Position numbers and translations under genes: made by a program. This document shows positions 24,751-32,812 of a DNA stretch of 37,833 nt, piece by piece (position 1 is the first letter of the stretch; each line of letters begins with the position of its first letter). The notes under the pieces were generated by a model that saw only the letters and a list, made by a program, of their open reading frames with translations, had not been told where the DNA came from and ran no database searches. The DNA comes from Deltaproteobacteria bacterium (GTDB taxonomy: Bacteria > Myxococcota_A > UBA796 > UBA2385), in contig JAEUKK010000200.1 of NCBI GenBank assembly GCA_016792625.1, positions 1-37,833 on the forward strand, read 5' to 3'.

Positions 24751-27078
24751 TCAGCCGCAGCTCACCCGGCCGCCCCGGAGCACGCAGGTGGACTGGCCGC
24801 CGGTCTCGGGCACCTGGACCGCCGCGGTCATGGGCACTTGGCCCTCGAGCACGAGCTGGCAGGCGCCGGGCCGGATGGCGGCGAAGCGCGCCACCGTGTC
24901 GCTGCCCGAGAGCCGGCTGCGCCACTGATCGGCCCCGCAGCGGAGCGCGACCTCGGCGATGGGCACGTCGCTGTTGAGGCGCACCGTGTAGGCGACGAGG
25001 CCGGCGCCGGGCGCGCCCACCGGGGGCTGCTCACCGCAGAGCTTGCCGGTCAGCTGCGCCACATAGGCCAGCTCGGCGTCGCCTGCCGCCCGGTCGGTGG
25101 CCGCGTAGACCGCCGACGACTGCGCGCAGGAGCGGTCGCCCAGCGACCAGGCCAGCAGCAGGTCAGACCAGCGCATCAGCGCTTGCGCCTTGTGCAGGTT
25201 GTGCGGATCAGCGGCCAGCAGCGCCGACACCGGCGCCGCGAAGCGCTCGGTCTCGCGGGCGCCGGTGGCCGGGTTGGTGTAGCGCGCCACCAGCTGGAGC
25301 TGCTGGTCGCGGCCGGCGCCCCGCAGCTTGAGGTCCTGCAGGAAGAGCTGCGTGGTGCCCGCGGCGAAGTGTATCGGCTGCACCTCGGCGGCGACGGTCG
25401 ACGACTCTTCGCCATAGAAGCGCTGCATCGCGAGGTCAGGGGGCAGCTCAAGCGCGAACTGCACATCTTCGGCCACGGTGTGGACCAAGGAGGCGAAGCC
25501 GGCGCCGAAGACGCGGTCGACCACGAGCTCGCTGCCCAGGTACACATAGGAGCCGCGGCTGCGCTCGGTGAGCTTGTCGAGCACCGCGTCGTTGAACTCA
25601 CGCCCGACCCCGACCGCGGTCACCCGCAGGCCGTGCTCGTCGTAGTGGCGCGCCGCGGCCGCGAGCAGGTCGGGGTTGACGCTGCCTTCGTTGAGGAAGG
25701 CGTCGGTGAGCAGCAGCACGCGGCGGGCGCGCCCGGCCGCGTCGGCGCGCGCGCTCTGGATGCCGTAGGCGGCGCTGAGCCCGCCGTTCAGGTCGGTGGC
25801 CGAGCGCGGGCGCACAGCGCGGACCTCGGCCTTGAGCAGCTCGAGGTCGTCGCGGCCGACCACGAAGCTCTCGACCGGCGCACAGACCTCGCTGTCGAAG
25901 AGGACCAAGTCGACGCGGTCGCCGGCCACGAGCTGGTCGATGGCGAGCAAAAGACCGCGCTGGACGTATTCCATGCGCCCATCGGCGGCCATCGAGCCGG
26001 AGCGATCAACCACGAGGCTGAGATCGAGCGGCGGCCGCGGGGGGCTCGCGCCGCGCACGGCCAAGGCCACCGAGAGGGTGTCGCCCTGCTGCTCTGCGGC
26101 CCCCAGCACGCTGAAGGCGCCGCCGGTCGACGCCGCGGTGTCGAAGGTGAAGTAGTTGAGCAGCTCGTGGGGGCGGACCTGGCCGGTGGTGAAGGGCGCC
26201 CCCCGCTCGACGGCCCAGAGCAGGCGCTGCGCGCTGGCGAGGCTCATGCTGTCGTCGTTGCTGAGGAAGACGGTCGCGCCCCAGTCGAGGCGCGGCGTGG
26301 GAGGCGGGGGCGGCGCGGCCTCGGCCTTCTTGTTGCTGCGCGGGCGGCGGGTGGCGTAGCCCTCGCCGCCCGCCTTCGCCTCTTCGACAGGCGCCTCAGC
26401 GGCGACTGGCGCGGCGGCGGGCGGCGGGGTCGCGCCGGCGTCGGGCTCGGCGGGCGCTGCGGGGGCGGCGTCGGCGAGGGGCTTCGCGGCGGCCGCCGGC
26501 TTCGCCGCATCGGCGGTGGTGGGGGCTGGCGGCGGGCCAGCGGGGGCAGCGGCGTCGCCGCCGACCGCCCCCGGCGCGATGGGCGACGCTTGGTCGGCCC
26601 GCCCTGCCTTCCCAGCCCCACCGTCATTGGGCAGGGCCTCTGCCTCGTTGACCTGCGCGGGCACGGCGTCTTCGGCTTCGCCCCTGTACCGCGCGCGGGG
26701 CGGCGCGGTGATGTCTTTGCGCTTGGGCGTGGCCGTGCCAGCCCCGCTGCCCTTGGTGCCCGCAGCGCCGCTGACCTCAGCGCCGCCGCCGCCGCGGAGC
26801 CCCACCGCCTTGTGGGGCGGCGTGGGGCGCGCGCCGCAGTCACGCCGGACCATCGGCGTGCTCGGGCCGGGGCGCGCCGGCGGAGGCGGGATCGGGGCGC
26901 GGCTCGCCGCGACCGTGGAGATGAGCCCGACCCCAGCAGGCGGGCTGAGCGGGCGGAGCGGGTCGGCACCGGTGCCGTCATCACCGGGCGGCAGCGGCGG
27001 AGCCTCGGGCGGCGTGGGCGCACAGGCCGTGAAGACCGGCAGCGCAGCGAGGGTGAGCAGCGGGATCATCCACTTCAT
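24751..27078 (-). CDS. VWA-domain lipoprotein (YfbK-like) with long disordered linker
   Basis: 775-aa predicted lipoprotein: signal MKWMIPLLTLAALPVFTAC with Cys19. Residues about 20-255 are Pro/Ala/Gly-rich and probably disordered. From about 262 the protein follows the YfbK plan: an N-terminal VWA-associated domain (SNDDSMSLASAQRLLWAVERG, VRPHELLNYFTFD), then a VWA domain with the complete MIDAS: DRSGS at 358-362, Thr in SATDLNGGLS and Asp in LLLTDAFLNEG. A C-terminal beta-rich region (about 540-775) with four or more Cys follows. Divalent metal at the MIDAS should mediate protein binding at the cell envelope. It is transcribed from a well-formed promoter at 27172-27200 and is divergent from the AT-hook-like gene. 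Partner unknown. Confidence 0.82.
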   Translation of the reverse strand: MKWMIPLLTLAALPVFTACAPTPPEAPPLPPGDDGTGADPLRPLSPPAGVGLISTVAASRAPIPPPPARPGPSTPMVRRDCGARPTPPHKAVGLRGGGGAEVSGAAGTKGSGAGTATPKRKDITAPPRARYRGEAEDAVPAQVNEAEALPNDGGAGKAGRADQASPIAPGAVGGDAAAPAGPPPAPTTADAAKPAAAAKPLADAAPAAPAEPDAGATPPPAAAPVAAEAPVEEAKAGGEGYATRRPRSNKKAEAAPPPPPTPRLDWGATVFLSNDDSMSLASAQRLLWAVERGAPFTTGQVRPHELLNYFTFDTAASTGGAFSVLGAAEQQGDTLSVALAVRGASPPRPPLDLSLVVDRSGSMAADGRMEYVQRGLLLAIDQLVAGDRVDLVLFDSEVCAPVESFVVGRDDLELLKAEVRAVRPRSATDLNGGLSAAYGIQSARADAAGRARRVLLLTDAFLNEGSVNPDLLAAAARHYDEHGLRVTAVGVGREFNDAVLDKLTERSRGSYVYLGSELVVDRVFGAGFASLVHTVAEDVQFALELPPDLAMQRFYGEESSTVAAEVQPIHFAAGTTQLFLQDLKLRGAGRDQQLQLVARYTNPATGARETERFAAPVSALLAADPHNLHKAQALMRWSDLLLAWSLGDRSCAQSSAVYAATDRAAGDAELAYVAQLTGKLCGEQPPVGAPGAGLVAYTVRLNSDVPIAEVALRCGADQWRSRLSGSDTVARFAAIRPGACQLVLEGQVPMTAAVQVPETGGQSTCVLRGGRVSCG

Positions 27079-27171
27079 GGGGACCTCTGGGCGGGTGGGC
27101 GCCCCAACGCGGGCTGGACCCGGAGCTTACACCCCGCCGCCGGCCGCGGATAAGCTGCGGCACTGACTGTA

Positions 27172-27200
27172 TGTATAGTGCCACGACGCCGATTGGTCAA
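27172..27200 (-). promoter_or_regulatory. Sigma-70-type promoter for the VWA lipoprotein gene
   Basis: On the minus strand, TTGACC (27195-27200) and TATACA (27172-27177) are separated by exactly 17 bp, five of six and four of six matches to the standard -35 and -10. It lies in a rare A/T-rich island and would give a 5' leader of roughly 85 nt. It is the best conventional promoter in the window. Confidence 0.65.
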
Positions 27201-27272
27201 CAAGAACCCAGCAGAACTTTTTTTCTTCGCCAGCACTGGACGTAAGGACCCCTGTCTGGTTATTCAGTACAT

Positions 27273-27977
27273 ATGAACATCACGCCTACCTCCACTCCGT
27301 CCTCCCCCGCCCCCGAGAGCGCCAGCCCTGGCGCGGCCCCGCGCGCCAAGGCGCCGGGGCGCCGCGGCGGTCGTCCTCCCAAGAACAGCGCCGTTGATGT
27401 TGGTCTCGGCGCAGCAGGCGCGGGCGCCGCCCCGCCGCCGGCTGCTGCTGCGCCCGCCCCCCGGGCCGCCGCGACACCCGCCCCGCGCCCGGCGAAGGCG
27501 CCACCGGCGCCGCCTGAGCCCAACCCCGACCTGGTCATGCGCTGGTCGGGCAAGGGCTGGCACGCCGAGGTCATCGTGGCCGAAGATGGTGAGGGCTGGG
27601 CGGTCGAGCTGCGGCGCGACGGCGACGAAGACCCGGTGTTGGTCTCGCCGTGGACGATGGGGCGCAACAAAAAAGACCCCAAGCCCCTCAACGAGCCCGA
27701 CTTCGCCGCGCTGGTCAAGGCGGCCCGCGACTTCCTCTCGCGCGCCGAGGCCCAGGCGCGCGCTGCCACCCGCAAGGTGCTCCAGATTACCGACGCTGAG
27801 GGCGCTCCCATCAAGGTCATCTTTGAGATGGTCGGCGACGAAGATGAGCCCCGCGGGCTGCTGCGGGCCCTCGACGCCGCGGGCCGGCCCATCGCCCAAG
27901 AAGAGGTCGAGCCGAACTTTCCCTTCCAGCGGCCGCGGCTCGAGGCCTGGGCCCGGCGTGGGTTCGGCCCGCTGTGA
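27273..27977 (+). CDS. Hypothetical protein with AT-hook-like N-terminus
   Basis: 234-aa protein not matched to a known family. Residues about 28-38 read PGRRGGRPPKN, close to the AT-hook core (R-G-R-P) that binds the minor groove of A/T-rich DNA; a Pro/Ala linker runs to about 85. The rest (about 88-234) is a compact, charged domain with MRWSGKGWHAEVIVAEDGEG, a helix ALVKAARDFLSRAEAQARAATR and PNFPFQRPRLEAWARRGFGPL at the end. ATG at 27273 follows an A/T-rich tract but no Shine-Dalgarno is seen, so it may be leaderless or weakly translated. Could be a nucleoid or regulatory protein; the DNA-binding reading rests on one short motif. Confidence 0.6.
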   Translation: MNITPTSTPSSPAPESASPGAAPRAKAPGRRGGRPPKNSAVDVGLGAAGAGAAPPPAAAAPAPRAAATPAPRPAKAPPAPPEPNPDLVMRWSGKGWHAEVIVAEDGEGWAVELRRDGDEDPVLVSPWTMGRNKKDPKPLNEPDFAALVKAARDFLSRAEAQARAATRKVLQITDAEGAPIKVIFEMVGDEDEPRGLLRALDAAGRPIAQEEVEPNFPFQRPRLEAWARRGFGPL

Positions 27978-28061
27978 ACGGGGCGAGTGGTGTCGGGCCG
28001 CAGCGAGGCCCACGGGATCGCCCTCCTCCACTGGCAGAGGCGCGCCTGGTCAGCCCTGGCG

Positions 28062-28067
28062 TAGACT
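28062..28067 (+). promoter_or_regulatory. Candidate -10 element (TAGACT) upstream of lipoprotein gene 28085
   Basis: TAGACT in GGCGTAGACT lies 17 nt before the ATG at 28085, leaving a leader of only about 10 nt that would include the GGGGGGTG ribosome-binding stretch. It supports starting at 28085 rather than at the GTG overlapping the previous stop codon. Confidence 0.4.
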
Positions 28068-28084
28068 CGGCCTGGGGGGTGCCG

Positions 28085-28936
28085 ATGTGGTCTTGGTTCG
28101 GGGTGGGCGTCCTCGCCGGGCTCATCGGCTGCGGCGAAGGCAAGACCGCTGGTGCGCCGCCGACCGCCCAAGATCCCGCCCCGGGCTCAGGCGGCGGCGG
28201 TGACGTTGGCGGCGCTGACGCTGGCGGCGGCGCCGATGCGGGGGGTGGTGCTGATGCGGGTGACGGTTCCGGTGCGGGCGGCGGCTCTGAGGGCGGTGAC
28301 AGCGCCGACGGCGCGGGAAGTGGCGGCGATGGCGGGCTGCCGCCAGGCGAGGGTTGCGCGGACTTTGACTTGGGCAGCGCGCTCGGGGTGGTGGCCACGG
28401 GCCGGATCGGCGGCAGCGGCGATGATCACCCCTACTGTGGTGATCGCAGCTGGGGTGATGGGGGCGACCTGCTCTTCTCCTGGCGCGCGCCGGCAGATGG
28501 CGTCTACAACTTCAGCACCGCCGACAGCAGCTTCGATACGCTGCTCACGCTGTACGCTGGCCTCTGCGTCGAGGTGCTGGCCTGCAACGACGACTTCGAC
28601 GACCTGAGCTCTGCTGTCGACGCAGAGCTGCGCGCGGGGGATGTGGTCGTGCTCGCCCTCGACCTCTACGGCGAGGCCGATGGGGGCAGCTACACCCTGA
28701 CCATCGCTGAGGGCGCGCTGCCCCGCGCTGACACCGGCCTCCCGCCCGACTCGGGTGGGCCGACCTCCGACTCCGGCGCTCCCCCGGACTCGGGCGGCGC
28801 CGCCGACCTTGGCAGCGGCGCTGCCCGCGAGGCCGCAGGCGAACCGGCCGCGCCGGCGCCGCCCCCGCGAGGCTGGCTGTCCAGCGCGCGGGCTTGGGGC
28901 CGTTGGGCGCTGCGCACGCTGAGGCGGGCGCTGTGA
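28085..28936 (+). CDS. Predicted lipoprotein with PPC-like beta-sandwich domain
   Basis: 283-aa protein. Start MWSWFGVGVLAGLIGC gives lipobox LIGC (Cys16), though the n-region lacks a basic residue. A Gly/Ala/Asp-rich spacer (about 20-90, repeated GGGADAG) leads to a domain (about 95-215) resembling bacterial pre-peptidase C-terminal (PPC) sandwiches: CADFDLGSALGVVATG, DLLFSWRAPADGVYNFSTADSSFDTLLTLYAG, LACNDDFDD and a final GGSYTLTI strand. A second low-complexity stretch with PPDSGG repeats and a basic end RALRTL-like (WGRWALRTLRRAL) follow. A longer version from GTG 27974 is possible but would bury the signal. Probably an extracytoplasmic accessory protein; same strand as the following MopE/FG-GAP lipoprotein. 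Confidence 0.65.
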   Translation: MWSWFGVGVLAGLIGCGEGKTAGAPPTAQDPAPGSGGGGDVGGADAGGGADAGGGADAGDGSGAGGGSEGGDSADGAGSGGDGGLPPGEGCADFDLGSALGVVATGRIGGSGDDHPYCGDRSWGDGGDLLFSWRAPADGVYNFSTADSSFDTLLTLYAGLCVEVLACNDDFDDLSSAVDAELRAGDVVVLALDLYGEADGGSYTLTIAEGALPRADTGLPPDSGGPTSDSGAPPDSGGAADLGSGAAREAAGEPAAPAPPPRGWLSSARAWGRWALRTLRRAL

Positions 28937-29064
28937 GTGGCGCCGTGAACGTCAATGTGGTCGGTCTTACGCCCTGCGTGGGCGGTCGCGCGCCCGCGAG
29001 GGGGGCGGGCTGCGCTATGGTGGTGACGCTCCTGCGCGCCTGCGGGGGAGCGCTCGGAGTAGTG

Positions 29065-31776
29065 ATGACCGCGCCCCGCCTCTTGCCCCTCCTTCTCGCC
29101 CTCGCCCTGATGCCGAGCTGCGTCATCGTCAGCGATGACGACCTCGCCGCGCAGAAAGACCAGGACGGTGATGGGGTCGAGTTCACCGCTGACTGCGATG
29201 ACAACGACGCCGAGGTCGGCGAGGAGCGCGAGTGGTCGGTCGACCAAGACGGCGATGGCTTCGCGGGCGCTGAGCTGGTCGTGGCCTGTCGGCGCCCGAG
29301 CGGCGCAACCGACCAGCTCGGCGACTGCGACGACGCGAACCCGCTCGCCTTCCCTGGCGCGCCCGACGCGCCCTATGACGGCCTCGACGCCGACTGCGCC
29401 GGCGCCGACCTGAACGGTGACGGCGTCGACGACGACTGGGATGTGGACGGTGACGGTGAGGCTGCCGCTCCCGAGGGCCCCGACTGCGACGACGCTGAGG
29501 CCGCCGTCAACACCGCGGCGGTTGAGGTCTGCGACGGTGTAGACAACGACTGCGACGGCGATCTCGACGTCGAAGACGCCGATCTCGACCCGTCGGCCTA
29601 CTTGGTGGCCTTCCCCGACGCCGATGGCGATGGCTTCGGCGTCGAGGCGCTCGGCGAGGCGACGTGTACGCTGCCTGAGGGCTACTCTGAGACGGCTGGT
29701 GATTGCGATGATGACGCGGCCGACGTCAACCCCGACGCAGCTGAGCTGTGCAACCTCGGCGTCGATGATGACTGCGATGGGCTGGTCGACGCGCGCGACC
29801 CTGACGTCGACATCAGCAGCGCGCCGAGCTGGTACGAAGACCGCGACCGCGACGGCTACGGCGTCGGGGACAGCCTCGGCGTGTTTTGTGAGGCCCCCTC
29901 CGTCGGCACCGCGCCGATCGACGGCGACTGCGACGATGGCCTGCCCGGGGTCAACCCCGGCGCGGTCGAGGTCTGCGACGAGACCGACAACAACTGCAAC
30001 GGCGCTTTTGACGACGCGGATCCCAGCCTCGACCTGAGCACCCGCAACACCTTCTACGAAGACGCCGACAACGACAGCTACGGCAATCCGAGCCGCAGCG
30101 ACGTCGCCTGCATCGCGCCGCCGGGCTTCGTGGGCGCGGCGGGCGACTGCGCTGATGCCGACCCCTCCCGCAACCCCGCGGCCACCGAGGTCTGCAACGG
30201 CGGGGTCGACGACGACTGCGATGGTGTCGCTGATGACGACGACAGCTCGCTGCTCCGCAGCAGCCGCTCGCGTTTTTACGCGGATGCTGACGGCGATGGG
30301 TGGGGCCTAGCGGGGACCGAGCTCGACGCCTGCGCCGCACCCGGCGGCTACGTCATGGCCGTCGGCGACTGCGATGACGGCGAGTCGTTGATGAACCCCG
30401 GCCTCGCCGAGGTCTGCGAGGACGGGCTCGACAACGACTGTGATGGGGGCACTGCGCCCTGCAGCCGGGGGGTGCTCCCGATGAGCACCACCGCGCTCGC
30501 CCACTACACCAGCACCCGCATCGGCGCGCTCGGCACTGCCATCGCGGCGCTCAGCGACGCCGACGGCGACGGCAAAGAGGAGCTGTGGGTCGGCGCTCCC
30601 GGGGCCGACGGCGGCGACGGCGCGGCCCTGCTCCTCACCGGCGGAACCGCCTCGGGTGACGCCTGGACCCTCTCGGGCCGCACCATCGTCTACGGCGCGG
30701 GCTCGTCGGGGCGCACGGGCTGCAGCGTCGCCACCGGCGGTGACTTTGATGGCAATGGCGTCGAGGACGTCGCCATCGGCGTCTGCAACCGCAGCGCGAG
30801 CTACCCGGTGGAAGGCAGCGCCTACCTCACGGACGGCACGGGCTCCGGCTACGTCTTCTTGGTCGAGGGTGGCTCCAGCAACCGGCAAGCCGGGTCGAGC
30901 CTCCACCTCGTGCCCGACCTCAACGGCGATGGCAAAGACGAGCTGCTCATCGGCGGGCCCACCAACGCCACGGGGTCCAACCAAGGCCTGGTCTGGCTGA
31001 TCAGCGGCGGCCAGAGCGGCACGGCGACCGCCTCCGCCTCTGCCTTCGCGAGCTGGCTGGGCGAGACCACGGGCGACCGCTTGGGCAACCTCGAGGGCGC
31101 GCATGGCCTCAGCAGCGTCGACTTCGACGGCGACGGCCTGCATGAGCTGCTCATCGGCGCCTCGGCCGCCGGCGGCTCTGCCGATCCGGGGCGGGTGTAC
31201 ATGGTCGATGGCGGCCTCGTCTTGGCCGGCAGCGGCGGCGCCCGGTCTGCGGGGTCGGCCGAGCTCGTGATGCGCGGCGTCAGCAGCACCCCGGGCTTCG
31301 GCGGGTCTGTGCGCGGGCTCGGCGACCTCAATGACGACGGGTACGGTGACTTCGCGGTTGGCGCTGAGGACTCTGACCAAGCGGTCGTGGTGCTGGGGCT
31401 CAGCCGCATCCCGGGCACCCTGACCGCTGCGGGCGCCGACCTGCGCCTATTTGGAGCGGTGGGGCTTGGCGCCGACATCGCCGCCGAGGACTTTGACGGC
31501 GACGGCGTGGTCGACCTCGCGGTCAGCGCGCCCGGCCAGGTGGTCAGCGGCGTGGGCCTCGGCGTCACCTACGTCACCTTCGGGCCGCTGCCCCGGGGCA
31601 CCTCCGACGTGAGCTCCTCGGTCACGCAGCTCATCGGGCCGAGCGGCGAGGCCATGGGCTCCACCCTGGCGCTGGCCGATGTCGATGGTGATGGGGACCG
31701 CGATCTGGCGCTCTCGGGCCTGGGCTCCGATGGCCGCAGCGGCGCGGTCTGGATCTGGGAGGCGGTCGGCTTCTGA
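29065..31776 (+). CDS. Lipoprotein joining MopE-type repeats to a seven-repeat FG-GAP propeller
   Basis: 903-aa protein with signal MTAPRLLPLLLALALMPSC (Cys19; lipobox MPSC is slightly atypical). Residues about 25-465 contain five canonical MopE-type units (for example EVCDGVDNDCDGDLD, EVCDETDNNCNGAFD) plus one degenerate unit (YDGLDADCAGAD) near the start. Residues about 480-903 contain seven FG-GAP repeats, each with a DxDGDGxxD-type Ca2+ loop (ALSDADGDGKEELWVGAPG, GDFDGNGVEDVAIG, VPDLNGDGKDELLIGGP, SVDFDGDGLHELLIGAS, LGDLNDDGYGDFAVGAE, AEDFDGDGVVDLAVSAPG, LADVDGDGDRDLALSG), which suits one seven-bladed propeller as in integrin alpha chains. The start has CGGAGTAGTG before ATG; the longer frame upstream lacks a signal. 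Likely a surface adhesion or recognition protein. Confidence 0.82.
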   Translation: MTAPRLLPLLLALALMPSCVIVSDDDLAAQKDQDGDGVEFTADCDDNDAEVGEEREWSVDQDGDGFAGAELVVACRRPSGATDQLGDCDDANPLAFPGAPDAPYDGLDADCAGADLNGDGVDDDWDVDGDGEAAAPEGPDCDDAEAAVNTAAVEVCDGVDNDCDGDLDVEDADLDPSAYLVAFPDADGDGFGVEALGEATCTLPEGYSETAGDCDDDAADVNPDAAELCNLGVDDDCDGLVDARDPDVDISSAPSWYEDRDRDGYGVGDSLGVFCEAPSVGTAPIDGDCDDGLPGVNPGAVEVCDETDNNCNGAFDDADPSLDLSTRNTFYEDADNDSYGNPSRSDVACIAPPGFVGAAGDCADADPSRNPAATEVCNGGVDDDCDGVADDDDSSLLRSSRSRFYADADGDGWGLAGTELDACAAPGGYVMAVGDCDDGESLMNPGLAEVCEDGLDNDCDGGTAPCSRGVLPMSTTALAHYTSTRIGALGTAIAALSDADGDGKEELWVGAPGADGGDGAALLLTGGTASGDAWTLSGRTIVYGAGSSGRTGCSVATGGDFDGNGVEDVAIGVCNRSASYPVEGSAYLTDGTGSGYVFLVEGGSSNRQAGSSLHLVPDLNGDGKDELLIGGPTNATGSNQGLVWLISGGQSGTATASASAFASWLGETTGDRLGNLEGAHGLSSVDFDGDGLHELLIGASAAGGSADPGRVYMVDGGLVLAGSGGARSAGSAELVMRGVSSTPGFGGSVRGLGDLNDDGYGDFAVGAEDSDQAVVVLGLSRIPGTLTAAGADLRLFGAVGLGADIAAEDFDGDGVVDLAVSAPGQVVSGVGLGVTYVTFGPLPRGTSDVSSSVTQLIGPSGEAMGSTLALADVDGDGDRDLALSGLGSDGRSGAVWIWEAVGF

Positions 31777-31778
31777 GC

Positions 31779-31806
31779 CCCCGCGGGCCAACAATGGCCG
31801 GCGGGG
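31779..31806. terminator. Terminator hairpin after the FG-GAP lipoprotein gene
   Basis: CCCCGC (31779-31784), G, GGCC (31786-31789), loop AACAAT, GGCC (31796-31799), G, GCGGGG (31801-31806) forms a ten-pair stem with one G-G mismatch, starting 2 nt after the stop codon. There is no T-tract. It lies in the convergent gap with the minus-strand lipoprotein gene and may act in both directions. Confidence 0.65.
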
Positions 31807-31915
31807 CGCCCTCGGGGCCGCTGCGGGCCGCCGATGGTCGACCCGGGCCGGCCCGAAGAGCTGGGTCAGCGGCCACGAGCCCTGGCCTCGCGGGGCAAGG
31901 CGGCCCGCGCTGGGC

Positions 31916-32812
31916 TCAGACCCCGCAGCCAGTCTCGCCGAGCTTGTGCACGCCGGCCTCGTCGACCCGCCACACCGTCTGGCCCTCGCCCTCGTGGTGG
32001 GTGTCCTGCACCACCACCTCAAGTTTGCCGTCGCCCTCGAGGTCGGTGAAGCCGAGCAAGCTCGCCCGCACGGTGTCGGGGACCTCGCCGCTGAGCTCGA
32101 CCCGGCGCTCGAAGAAGAACAGGGTCTCTGCGGCGCCGTCGGCCTTCACCCGCCGGATCCCGGCCGCGCTGTAGGACTGGCCGCCTGGTGCCGCCTCAGC
32201 CGCCGGGTGGCTATCGGCCGAGAAGAGGACCTCGTCTCGGCCATCATTGTCGAGATCGATGCGCAGCAGGGCGGTCAGCTTCGGCGCCTTCACCCCGGTC
32301 ACCTCGGCGATGAGGCGGGTGTAGGTCGCGTTGTCCAGCGGCAGGCTGGTCATGGGTCGACGCAGCGGGACCTGGGTCGGGGGGCCCGAGGTGGAGACCG
32401 CGCGTTGCCAGGTGCAGGGATCGGCCCCCGGGCCTGAGGCCACCTCGGCGGGGGTCTCGGTCAGCAGTACGGCGCCGCCGACGGGTCGGTAAATGCTGAC
32501 CATGGTCATGCTGCCGGCGCACTGGTCGCCGCCCTTGACCCCCGTGCTGTCCACGCAGGCCACCGCCACACCCTTGTGGGCCACCACCCGCGGACCTTCG
32601 GCGGTGATCGGCGCGGGGAGCGGCGCCGCAGCCGGCAGGGGTGCGCTGGCAGAGCCGGGCGCGGGGACCATCGCCGGGCGGGCGGCCGCCGGCGCGGGGA
32701 GCGCGGTGGTGGTCACCACCGGCGCGGGCGGCGCGGCGGGCGGCTCGCCCCCGCAGGCGGCCAATCCGAGAGAGACCGCCAACAAATGTGGCGTAATCAA
32801 TGATTTAGACAT
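31916..32812 (-). CDS. Lipoprotein with FG-GAP/VCBS-like Ca2+ loops, coupled to lgt
   Basis: 298-aa predicted lipoprotein: MSKSLITPHLLAVSLGLAAC with lipobox LAAC (Cys20), then an Ala/Pro/Val-rich spacer to about residue 70. The remainder has two stretches like FG-GAP/VCBS loops (RIDLDNDGRDEVLFSAD and FTDLEGDGKLEVVVQD) separated by beta-type sequence, and several Cys (VACVDSTG, GDQCAGS, DPCTW, ETGCGV at the end). It starts inside the end of lgt (8-nt overlap ATGTCTAA), so it should be co-translated with the enzyme that lipidates it. No strong Shine-Dalgarno. Function unknown, probably an envelope protein. Confidence 0.7.
   Translation of the reverse strand: MSKSLITPHLLAVSLGLAACGGEPPAAPPAPVVTTTALPAPAAARPAMVPAPGSASAPLPAAAPLPAPITAEGPRVVAHKGVAVACVDSTGVKGGDQCAGSMTMVSIYRPVGGAVLLTETPAEVASGPGADPCTWQRAVSTSGPPTQVPLRRPMTSLPLDNATYTRLIAEVTGVKAPKLTALLRIDLDNDGRDEVLFSADSHPAAEAAPGGQSYSAAGIRRVKADGAAETLFFFERRVELSGEVPDTVRASLLGFTDLEGDGKLEVVVQDTHHEGEGQTVWRVDEAGVHKLGETGCGV

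Noticed and set aside
27974..28084. GTG start at 27974 overlapping the AT-hook gene stop as the start of the next gene
   Set aside because: The intervening residues are Pro/Arg-rich and would hide the lipoprotein signal that starts at 28085; a candidate -10 box at 28062 also favours the later start.
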